Below, in pieces: positions 15,150 through 22,289 of a stretch of 36,716 nucleotides of DNA (within the stretch, counting starts at the first letter, position 1; each line of letters starts with the position of its first letter). The notes below the pieces were generated by a model, which saw nothing but the letters and a program-made list of their open reading frames with translations, did no database searches and had not been told where the DNA came from. Location: IMG/VR virus record IMGVR_UViG_3300009428_002742, positions 1 to 36,716 of that record. One strand, given 5' to 3'. The stretch comes from a virus. The translations under genes and the position numbers were made by a program.

Positions 15150-16300
15150 TTTATTCTAGGTTCTACTGGACGCGGATGTTTTGATATCATTGGTCTTGGA
15201 CGAAGATCCAAATTTGGCTTTAGTTTGTTAGCTTGTCTTATTTTTCCCGGAGTAGGCTTACCAGCAATAGGACCAGGCTCAACAGGAGGTTTTTCTTTAG
15301 TCATCGGCGGTTCAGGTCGTTTTGCATTTGGATCAATGCCTTTGAATTTTCTATAAGCCTTTTTAAATACATTATATGTTAGTTTTGCACCTTTAAGACC
15401 AGCTAATGTCATAAGACCGTTTGCAGCATCGGCACCTAGTTTGTCTATAAGTTGGTCTTTGGTGATTTCTTTTTTCTCAAACTTTTTAAGAGCTTTGTAC
15501 ATTTGATAAGCTGTGTAAGTTACATTTGCTACTTCAAATACTCCTATTATCATAGGAATAATTGCTGGACCTACTTCATTAAGTTTTGCTTCATTAATTT
15601 TATAACATTCACAATGTTTACAATCTTTACCACATGTACATTCTGTAACAGGTTCGCCGCAACATTTCTTGCTGCACATTTCAACACCATCTTTTGTCCA
15701 TGTTTTTTTATCTTCTGCAATAATTTCAAATATTTTCATGTTATTATGCACCCCAGTGATACTTTCGTAAAATGGGTTCTTAGGATCTGCGTCATTTGAT
15801 TCATCGCTCCACCAATCTAATTCATATCGTTTGCCGTCTTCAAACTGTTTCTTCATTGCAAGTATGCGGCGTTCGTATTCTTCTTTAACTGGTTCTACTC
15901 TACCTGCTACAACATCCATAACAAAATTTAGTGTAGTTGCATTAGCTGTTAAACTTCCACATCTTGCGCCTACTTCATTCTTTAAGTGGTCAATTAATAT
16001 ACTGCCACTACATTTCGCTAGTTCGTCACTTAGCTCTTCAGGAACTTCTAAGTCAACATAACAATAAACAAAGTCATAGTGCGGCGCCGGCGATCCGTGT
16101 AGTATGTACTCGTCTCTCACAACTACTCTTTTAAATCCATCAATATTTTGCCATACAGTTTGCTCATTTGTAAACTGTTCAGGTTTACCAAATGTTTTTT
16201 CCAGGTACTGACTGTACTCAACTGGATATTCATGATCCCAATTATCATAACTTACTTCTTGTTCTTCTTTAATTGACTGTTTAAATTCTACGAATCTCAT
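15146..16300 (-). CDS. two-part protein with two capsid-targeting-like leaders
   Basis: A 384-residue protein. Part one (1-187) begins MRFVEFKQSIKE (I-K-E site) and looks globular. At residue 188 a second leader MKIFEIIAE (I-A-E site) appears, followed by a Cys-rich segment (C209-C232, with CSKKCCG, CTCGKDCKHCEC) that may bind zinc. A further N-E site (KLNE, 239-242) directly precedes a hydrophobic region (VGPAIIPMIIGVFEVANVTY) and a Pro-rich basic tail. The order leader-body-leader-Cys knot-hydrophobic domain suggests a fusion of two genes, or translation re-initiating at the internal ATG (15739). ATGA couples it to the small gene upstream. Cellular role unknown; capsid cargo is inferred. 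Confidence 0.7.
   Translation of the reverse strand: MRFVEFKQSIKEEQEVSYDNWDHEYPVEYSQYLEKTFGKPEQFTNEQTVWQNIDGFKRVVVRDEYILHGSPAPHYDFVYCYVDLEVPEELSDELAKCSGSILIDHLKNEVGARCGSLTANATTLNFVMDVVAGRVEPVKEEYERRILAMKKQFEDGKRYELDWWSDESNDADPKNPFYESITGVHNNMKIFEIIAEDKKTWTKDGVEMCSKKCCGEPVTECTCGKDCKHCECYKINEAKLNEVGPAIIPMIIGVFEVANVTYTAYQMYKALKKFEKKEITKDQLIDKLGADAANGLMTLAGLKGAKLTYNVFKKAYRKFKGIDPNAKRPEPPMTKEKPPVEPGPIAGKPTPGKIRQANKLKPNLDLRPRPMISKHPRPVEPRIK
15713..15739 (-). other. internal capsid-targeting-like leader / possible internal start
   Basis: Codons for MKIFEIIAE, the best match in the window to the T4-type leader with an I-A-E end, occur inside the 384-residue frame. A GGGGTG lies about 11 bases upstream of this ATG, so separate translation of a 197-residue product is possible. 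Confidence 0.4.
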
Positions 16301-16464
16301 TTTTTACTCCAGTAAGCTAAACGTTCATTAGTACTTAGTCTAGCTTTTTCGTGTTCTTTGTGTTTTTCAACATATTTTTTCATCTCAGCATTTCGCCATT
16401 GCCGGCTGTATCCGTCAGGATATTCTTTGATTATTTCTTTCCACTTTTCATGTTCGCACACCAA
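16297..16464 (-). CDS. small hypothetical protein in the gap, TTG/GTG start
   Basis: The 130 bp between the CCA-type gene and the 384-residue gene is open in one minus frame, giving about 55 residues. It includes CEHEKWKEIIKEYPDGYSR and then a highly charged helix ending ARLSTNERLAYWSKK. It has no ATG; TTG 16464 is preceded by GAGGA at seven bases, and GTG 16461 is next. Its TGA overlaps the next ATG (ATGA), the junction type used all through this block, which supports it. It overlaps the end of the CCA-type gene by 34 bp. Confidence 0.5.
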   Translation of the reverse strand: MVCEHEKWKEIIKEYPDGYSRQWRNAEMKKYVEKHKEHEKARLSTNERLAYWSKK

Positions 16465-19067
16465 TGATACATCCTCGCTTTCTCGCCACTTGCATTTTTA
16501 GCACGTTTGCGTAGTGCTGTAACACTACCATTGCAACTAGCACCTGAACGTTTTACACGTCCTGGTCTGCTTTTGCCTTTTTTCTTACCGTCGGCAAAGT
16601 TTTCAGGTACTGGTTCATATCCAGGCTCGGCTTTTTCCTTTGGATTAACAAGTAAAAAGTTTGTAGTACTTCCGGCATGTATAGATTTCTTTGTAAGTCT
16701 AAATCCTATTGCTGCTGCAAACTGTTTTCCAAATCTCTGATATAGTCGTTCTCGTCCTCCAGCATTTTCTTTACTTGCTGAAAACTCTATAGACTTTACA
16801 GGGTAATAAGTGAAATTATGGCTCATTTCTTTCCACCAGTCTTTAATAATTGCAATTACTGTAGCAAATATCTGATGTGCTCGTCCACCACCTGTTGTAA
16901 TCATTTCACCGTCTACTCTAAATTCAATCTCCCAATCACCATCTTCGTGAAAATCATTAATGGAGACTAGAAGTGTAGGTGCACCACGCACTGCGCTTTT
17001 GCCTTCAAAATTAAATTCACTAGAATGAGTGATAGTATAAGGAAGTACACTATCCAATGACTCAGTAACATCGTCTCTTAATTTTTTCCTACGCCTGCGG
17101 CCTGAAGCTTTTGCTGCTTTATAACTTTTTTTATATTTTTTAGACTTTAATTTTTCGTCAATCTTTTGAGTACTTTCGCCAAGCAGTTGATCTTTTGTAG
17201 CTTTATATCCACTTTGTTTCCATTTTTGTTTTAATAAATTTAATTTTTTACCTAAGTCTGGCCCTTTTTTAAATCCAGCTTGTATAAGATCATTTCCATT
17301 AACTGGAAATACTGGTGCTTCAAAACTTTTAATATGGTTAGCAAAAATTTCGTACTTGCCTAACATTTGAGCCCATCTATATAGTAGTATTTTTGGAGTG
17401 CCATCAACTATCATATCTGACAGTATTTTTTTGTCTATAGGTGAATTCGCATGTTCAACTAAAAATTTAAGTATATTGTTGTCAACATTACTAAGTTTCC
17501 AACGTTTGCCGATACTAGCATCGCCCAGTCTTGCAAGATTTACTAATTCGTAGTCTCCGTCAACCATTGCACTAATATTTTTATTAGATAATCCTATTGT
17601 TTTTAAAATTCCTGTACTAGACATTGCTGTTAGTATTTTTGCAATATTATTTCCAGATAAAATTTTACCCATTTCCATCCACACACGTTCAACACTTACT
17701 TTTGTAAGTCCTGTGGCGTTAGCTTTTATTGCTTGTAGCGTTTCTTTTTCAAATTTAGGATTATCAAGCCTACCTTGGAATCTAAAGTAGCGTAGTATAC
17801 GCAAGTAATCTTCTTGTATACGCCCAGCAGGATCGCCAACAAAACGACTTACTTTATTTTGCAAGTCATCCATGCCGTTGTGGTAATCAAATAAGTTTCC
17901 GTCAAAGTCCATGCTCATAGCATTGTATGTTAGGTCTCTGCGTAGTGCATCTTGTTCCCATGAACGCACAAATTCTACTGTAGCATGTCTGCCATCTGTT
18001 TCGGCATCAGAACGTAACGTAGTTATTTCAAATTCTTCGCCGTTGATTATAGCAGTAATAGTACCATGTTCAATTCCTGAGGGTATGTGCTTAATACCAG
18101 CACTATCAAACATTTTCTGCATTTCTACAGGAGTTGCATCAGTAGCAAGATCGATATCCTTTGGTGCTTTGTTTAGTACAACATCTCTAACAGCACCGCC
18201 TACAATTCTTATTTCAAATTTATTCTTAGTAAACAATTTGTTTAGCTGTTGCATTTCAGAAGTAATAGGTATTTTATACTCTTCGCTTTCGTTAATGCTT
18301 TCTTTAACTTGATTAGGTCTACGTAACATAAATTTATGCATTCTTGCAATAGCTTGGTCTGCATACTCAAAATTGTTTGCAGTAGCAAATTTTTTTACTA
18401 ATTTTTTATATAACTCAATTCTGCTGTCTTTAATATCTTTGCTAGTACGTGCTTCACCTTCGCGGTGTGCATCAAATTGTATACTTTCAACTTCACGATG
18501 TTCGTCCATAAATTGTTTTATAGCTGATATAACACTCGAAAATACTCTGTATTCGTCTCCCATTCCTGTACGCTTTACTTCATTATCTCCGTGTTCGTTT
18601 CTCATTGAGAATGAAGTTTCGTAGTTTTCACTGTCCTTTGACATTGGTTCAAATCTTACCATATATTCATGACCGTTGTCAGTTTGAAACCTAGCTGCAC
18701 TAAGAGCACCTTGGGTTTGCCAGCTTAATGCATACGGTCTATCAAATAATTCGTTAAGTTGCGATTCACTTGTGACTTTGTTTGCTGCTTTTTCGGCATT
18801 AGGACCTTGTGGATGTTTAGGATTAATGTGTACAACATCTCCGTTCATCATATCACTTACACTAGCACTGCGTCCTACTTTATCTAATAACTGGTGTAGT
18901 GGATCTTTGTCATCATACCCATCAGTTTCGTACCCTAATTTACCTCTAACTTCGCTGCGCCTACCTGTTTTAGTATCTTTAACATGTAATACCAGCATGT
19001 CAGCACTGCGGTCACGCTCGAGGCGAAGCATATATCCTTCTTGTAGGGTAACATCGTTAATCTTCAT
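16431..19067 (-). CDS. CCA-adding/poly(A) polymerase-type enzyme embedded in a repeat-flanked virion protein
   Basis: An 878-residue multi-domain protein. The leader MKINDVTLQE ends in L-Q-E. Repeat A is about 110-240 (VFSSVISAIKQFMD...IQFDAHREG...RIELYKKLVKKFA). A class II tRNA nucleotidyltransferase spans about 270-630: GGAVRD 290-295, DIDLAT with catalytic D304/D306, RRDLTYNAM 376-384 and the nucleotide-templating EDYLR 419-423, all intact. A basic linker follows, then repeat B (about 680-795, IFATVIAIIKDWWK...IEFSASKEN...RERLYQRFGKQFA), clearly related to repeat A. The C-terminus has C845 and C870 around KARMYHW. Candidate (I/L)-x-E sites fall at domain borders: 104-106, 258-260, 636-638. 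It would add CCA or A to RNA 3' ends. The leader suggests packaging and processing in the prohead; that is inference. Confidence 0.85.
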   Translation of the reverse strand: MKINDVTLQEGYMLRLERDRSADMLVLHVKDTKTGRRSEVRGKLGYETDGYDDKDPLHQLLDKVGRSASVSDMMNGDVVHINPKHPQGPNAEKAANKVTSESQLNELFDRPYALSWQTQGALSAARFQTDNGHEYMVRFEPMSKDSENYETSFSMRNEHGDNEVKRTGMGDEYRVFSSVISAIKQFMDEHREVESIQFDAHREGEARTSKDIKDSRIELYKKLVKKFATANNFEYADQAIARMHKFMLRRPNQVKESINESEEYKIPITSEMQQLNKLFTKNKFEIRIVGGAVRDVVLNKAPKDIDLATDATPVEMQKMFDSAGIKHIPSGIEHGTITAIINGEEFEITTLRSDAETDGRHATVEFVRSWEQDALRRDLTYNAMSMDFDGNLFDYHNGMDDLQNKVSRFVGDPAGRIQEDYLRILRYFRFQGRLDNPKFEKETLQAIKANATGLTKVSVERVWMEMGKILSGNNIAKILTAMSSTGILKTIGLSNKNISAMVDGDYELVNLARLGDASIGKRWKLSNVDNNILKFLVEHANSPIDKKILSDMIVDGTPKILLYRWAQMLGKYEIFANHIKSFEAPVFPVNGNDLIQAGFKKGPDLGKKLNLLKQKWKQSGYKATKDQLLGESTQKIDEKLKSKKYKKSYKAAKASGRRRRKKLRDDVTESLDSVLPYTITHSSEFNFEGKSAVRGAPTLLVSINDFHEDGDWEIEFRVDGEMITTGGGRAHQIFATVIAIIKDWWKEMSHNFTYYPVKSIEFSASKENAGGRERLYQRFGKQFAAAIGFRLTKKSIHAGSTTNFLLVNPKEKAEPGYEPVPENFADGKKKGKSRPGRVKRSGASCNGSVTALRKRAKNASGEKARMYHWCANMKSGKK

Positions 19068-19071
19068 AATG

Positions 19072-19079
19072 TATTTATT
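19072..19079 (-). promoter_or_regulatory. late motif AATAAATA
   Basis: AATAAATA on the minus strand in the 30 bp gap before the CCA-type gene, ending four bases before its ATG at 19067. No Shine-Dalgarno sequence is present between them, so either the message is leaderless or the gene is read through from upstream. Confidence 0.4.
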
Positions 19080-19097
19080 CAGAAAAGATCTTTGTTG

Positions 19098-19769
19098 TTA
19101 ATTTCTGTTAGGATTGACTCCTAACGCAGGAACACCTAGTTTTAAAGGATCATTTGGTGCTGCTGCAACACTGTGGAATTCTAATGGAAATATATAGTTT
19201 CCATCTTTATCACTTCGTACACTTCCAATTACATAACGTCCATGTCTTACTAAGTCTAACGAAGCTATACTTCTCGATGGCATAGCAAACACTGCACCAG
19301 TAAATGACATTCCTGCATCACTACGCATTTTTTTATACACAACTTTTTTAAATCCTAAATCTTTTGCATCTTCGCCCCATTCTTCGTTGGCTACTATTAA
19401 TGATGGACCTTGATCTAATTTAGCATAAAATGTATCGCCGCTTTCGGTTCTAGTTGATGCCTCAAGTTCTTGACGAACAAAATCAACATTGATATTAATA
19501 GTTGCACTTGAACTAATTCTTTCGGCGCTAGATACAATATCGTCAATTTTTTCTTTACTCATATTAACAGCATCTTGTTTACTGCGAGCTTCGCCTCTAA
19601 GCTCGCTATACTCAACATCGCCTCGCATAGGTGAAGAAGTAAATACGCCACGTTGATTTGGTTTTTTATTAACAAAGATATCATAATGTTGATAAGTTGT
19701 TATTTTTTCATGTGTGCCGCTTCTGCGTACATTAAGTTCGTCTAGTTGGATAATTTCATTAATTTTCAT
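19098..19769 (-). CDS. hypothetical protein with capsid-targeting-like leader
   Basis: A 223-residue protein. The leader MKINEIIQLDE ends in L-D-E, followed by LNVRRSG. The body is mixed alpha/beta with an AVNMSKEKIDDIVSS helix and a C-terminal GRYVIGSVRSDKDGNYIFPLEFHSVA beta region. No catalytic motif is recognised. An AAGGA Shine-Dalgarno sequence precedes the ATG, and the NMNAT-like gene starts on its other side, 1 bp away. The leader is one of the two clearest in the window, so it is probably packaged in or attached to the head. Confidence 0.7.
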   Translation of the reverse strand: MKINEIIQLDELNVRRSGTHEKITTYQHYDIFVNKKPNQRGVFTSSPMRGDVEYSELRGEARSKQDAVNMSKEKIDDIVSSAERISSSATININVDFVRQELEASTRTESGDTFYAKLDQGPSLIVANEEWGEDAKDLGFKKVVYKKMRSDAGMSFTGAVFAMPSRSIASLDLVRHGRYVIGSVRSDKDGNYIFPLEFHSVAAAPNDPLKLGVPALGVNPNRN

Positions 19770-19770
19770 T

Positions 19771-20799
19771 TTATTTTCCTTGTAGTTTTTCTCTTGCAGC
19801 TTGTCTTGCTAGAACTTTTCTTATAATAGCGGCAGACTTAGTACTAACAGTTGACGGAATTTCTACATCATAGTCTGTTGCTGGCTTTATATTGTTTGAT
19901 ATAGGGTTTGATGATATTTTATTTTTTCGATTGCCGCTGTGATATTTACTAGGAGGCTGAGGATTTTTCCATTCACGACTGGAGCCCATGCCACCTAATC
20001 TATCTGTAGCTTGTTCATTAGTATTATGATGATTTGGACTTTTCATTAATCTCTTTGCATCAGCTGAAAGTGAAACATGATCCTGTTGTTTATATCGTGT
20101 TGGAGCAGGTTTAGTCTTTTTCTTATTAGGAAATATTGGATTAGCTTTTCTATCCGAAGTAGGCGATACAGGCTTTACTCTTTTTGTACCAAATATACTT
20201 TCATCCATTGAAGCAACTCCTTTGCCCATCGCAAGATATTTTTTAACTATATCAAAATATAAATTTCCATTAATTTCTGCATCTATATCAACACCTGACA
20301 ATTTGGCAAATTCTTTAGGATTATTATTTTTTACTGCCATACGTAAGTCAGATGCACTGGTAATCCTAGGAGTAGGTATGTGTTGAATTTTAGAAAATTC
20401 ATAATAACCGTGACGACCTTCAGATCCGTTGTATCTTTCAAGAGTGTTTATTACCCATGACTCGTCTGTGTATACTTTTAAATTAACCTGTCCATGATCA
20501 TTGTATAATTTACTAGCTAAAGAAAACCAACTTTCATGTGGCACAATATGACTAGTAACTTCAGGCATTATTAGTTTCATTGCTTGAATTTTAATATTAT
20601 ATGGAAGAGGGTCTTTGTTTTCGCTGCCTTTACCAGTGTGTGTTTTTGGCCCAACCATTTCTGGATTAGTGCCTACATACCATGCATCATTTTTAGCAGC
20701 CATTTGCCATGCTGCTTTATGTCCTTTGTGTGGAGGATTAAACCTTCCAAATATAAGACCTACACTGTTAGTTGATTCAAACAACTGTCTAAGTTTCAT
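19771..20799 (-). CDS. HxGH nucleotidyltransferase (NMNAT/cytidylyltransferase-like) with capsid-targeting-like leader
   Basis: With the ATG at 20799 (SD AGGTGG; ATGA overlap with the preceding stop) the protein has 342 residues; the frame continues four codons upstream to a GTG. The leader MKLRQLFE ends in L-F-E. GLIFGRFNPPHKGH at 14-27 is the nucleotidyltransferase HxGH motif, and ITSASDLR at 146-153 fits the (I/T)SxTxxR motif. This order and spacing match nicotinamide-mononucleotide adenylyltransferase or related cytidylyltransferases. The C-terminal 140 residues are basic and low-complexity (PNKKKTKPAPTRYKQ...), perhaps binding packaged DNA. With an ADP-ribosyltransferase-like protein in the same cluster, NAD supply is one possible role; substrate is not proven. 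Confidence 0.75.
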   Translation of the reverse strand: MKLRQLFESTNSVGLIFGRFNPPHKGHKAAWQMAAKNDAWYVGTNPEMVGPKTHTGKGSENKDPLPYNIKIQAMKLIMPEVTSHIVPHESWFSLASKLYNDHGQVNLKVYTDESWVINTLERYNGSEGRHGYYEFSKIQHIPTPRITSASDLRMAVKNNNPKEFAKLSGVDIDAEINGNLYFDIVKKYLAMGKGVASMDESIFGTKRVKPVSPTSDRKANPIFPNKKKTKPAPTRYKQQDHVSLSADAKRLMKSPNHHNTNEQATDRLGGMGSSREWKNPQPPSKYHSGNRKNKISSNPISNNIKPATDYDVEIPSTVSTKSAAIIRKVLARQAAREKLQGK

Positions 20800-21935
20800 T
20801 GTGGCGTCCACCTTTTTCTTGGGACAAGTTTAATATTGCCAAATTGTTTAGTATTGTCAGCATATCTTACTCGTCCTTCACCATTAGTATCCCAAATATC
20901 ACCTTGTTCGCCTTCTATTTGATCTATGACATTATCTTTAGCATCTTGTATCTGTTTAACTAACGAAAAAATTATAGATAGCGGATCATTGTGTGTTGTA
21001 CTATTTAGCTGTATTATTTTCTCTTGTTTTGGCTTACTAACCTTACTACCGCTTAGCCATTTTAAAAAGTCTTTTGTTCCTAGTCTATCAAGATATTTTA
21101 ACTTTGCAGTTTGATTTACATAGGTATATATAATCTTCTTTAGATCACTTAGTCCTTTTACACCTTCTAGGAATCCATTTATTGCTTGATGATTGGCTTT
21201 TGCATATTGTTCAATGTCTTGTAGTTGACTGGTGTTAATTTCAATAGGTCTACTATTATATATAGGCTCTAACACAATTATTTTACTATTTGTATTAAAT
21301 TCTGAAAAATTGTTTTTTGGTTGTTGTGCTGAATCAGGCAAGCCCCACTGAGAAAATTCAGCATGACCAACTACCATTATTTGTGCTTTGGATATGCGCT
21401 TGCCTAGCTCGCTGGACGACTTTACATGATATGCAGTTTCTGATCTTGGATTAGGAGAAAATGTATATACTCCGTCAACAGCAGCCTGTGGCTGTGTAAA
21501 CAGTCCGTCACCGTATACAAATCCCTGATAATCTTTTGGAGTTGCAGCATCAAACAGTGGATACATGTTTGCAAAATCTTTTGCAAATTTTACACGTTGT
21601 TGTTTTTCTTCTGGAGTCTTTGGATTACCTGATTGGTTTGCTATAAAATCTTTGATAGCATTAGGACTATCGCCTAGTACTCCTCGTGACCATTGGTTGT
21701 GGCCTCCTAGTATTAGTGGACCGCCTGCACGTTCTCTGCCCCAGTATATTTGAGGATTGCCGTCCCATTTCATTCTAATTGAACGTGAACCTTTGCTATC
21801 GGCAAAGTCTGTTAGATGTTCAACAGCTTCAATAGCACCTTGGGCACCATGAAAGAATACAAGATCTTCTAAATGATTAAAAGCTCTGCCTTGTTGTTTC
21901 GATTCCGAAATAATGCTGAATTCGGAGAAGCGCAT
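20796..21935 (-). CDS. ligase-like covalent nucleotidyltransferase fold, with capsid-targeting-like leader
   Basis: A 379-residue protein. The leader MRFSEFSIISE ends in I-S-E. RMKWDGNPQIYWG at 54-66 carries K-x-D-G, the lysine-adenylation motif I of ATP-dependent DNA/RNA ligases and capping enzymes. FVYGDGLF (139-146), DGVYTF (154-159) and YHVKSS (169-174) come in the order expected for motifs III, IV and V. The region after 200 is helical and unlike known ligase C-domains. It could seal or nick-activate nucleic acid, or be an inactive relative with a structural role. It overlaps the NMNAT-like gene by 4 bp and lies 2 bp from the 116-residue gene. Confidence 0.6.
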   Translation of the reverse strand: MRFSEFSIISESKQQGRAFNHLEDLVFFHGAQGAIEAVEHLTDFADSKGSRSIRMKWDGNPQIYWGRERAGGPLILGGHNQWSRGVLGDSPNAIKDFIANQSGNPKTPEEKQQRVKFAKDFANMYPLFDAATPKDYQGFVYGDGLFTQPQAAVDGVYTFSPNPRSETAYHVKSSSELGKRISKAQIMVVGHAEFSQWGLPDSAQQPKNNFSEFNTNSKIIVLEPIYNSRPIEINTSQLQDIEQYAKANHQAINGFLEGVKGLSDLKKIIYTYVNQTAKLKYLDRLGTKDFLKWLSGSKVSKPKQEKIIQLNSTTHNDPLSIIFSLVKQIQDAKDNVIDQIEGEQGDIWDTNGEGRVRYADNTKQFGNIKLVPRKRWTPQ

Positions 21936-21937
21936 AA

Positions 21938-22288
21938 TTAGTATACCTTATTGCGAAAGTTTTCAATTTCATCGTTTAGTATTTTACTTATACACTCTTT
22001 CTTATCAGAGTTCAAGAGAAATTCTTCAGGTAATCTATTAATTTCGTATTTTTTTAAATATGATTCTACAGCAGAATCAACAATTGGAATCATATTTTTT
22101 TTATTATATTTTTTACCATCTTGTACACAATTTTGTACATTTAATAGTTCGGGGTACAATGATTGTCTATAAAAATCTGGATCATTTTTCATATAGATTA
22201 TAAGGTCTTCAACTTCATTAAACGGAAGTTCATCGCCCATTCTTAAGTCGTCAGTTGACCGATTATCAAAAATTTCATTTATTTTCAT
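21938..22288 (-). CDS. small conserved phage protein with MKINEI leader
   Basis: A 116-residue helical, acidic protein. The leader MKINEIFDNRSTDD lacks a clear (I/L)-x-E site. The body (LPFNEVEDLIIYMKNDPDFYRQSLYPEL) has a pattern I have seen in marine T4-like phage proteins of unknown role. The C-terminus reads ECISKILNDEIENFRNKVY. It lies between the ligase-like and the large peptidoglycan-binding genes, with one or two bases separating them. There is no membrane segment or Cys cluster. Confidence 0.65.
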   Translation of the reverse strand: MKINEIFDNRSTDDLRMGDELPFNEVEDLIIYMKNDPDFYRQSLYPELLNVQNCVQDGKKYNKKNMIPIVDSAVESYLKKYEINRLPEEFLLNSDKKECISKILNDEIENFRNKVY

Positions 22289-22289
22289 T

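Noticed and set aside
15452-15799. 115-codon plus-strand open frame rich in Phe and Cys
   Set aside because: Antisense to the 384-residue gene; its Phe/Cys come from complementing Lys and Thr/Ala codons, and no ribosome site is present.
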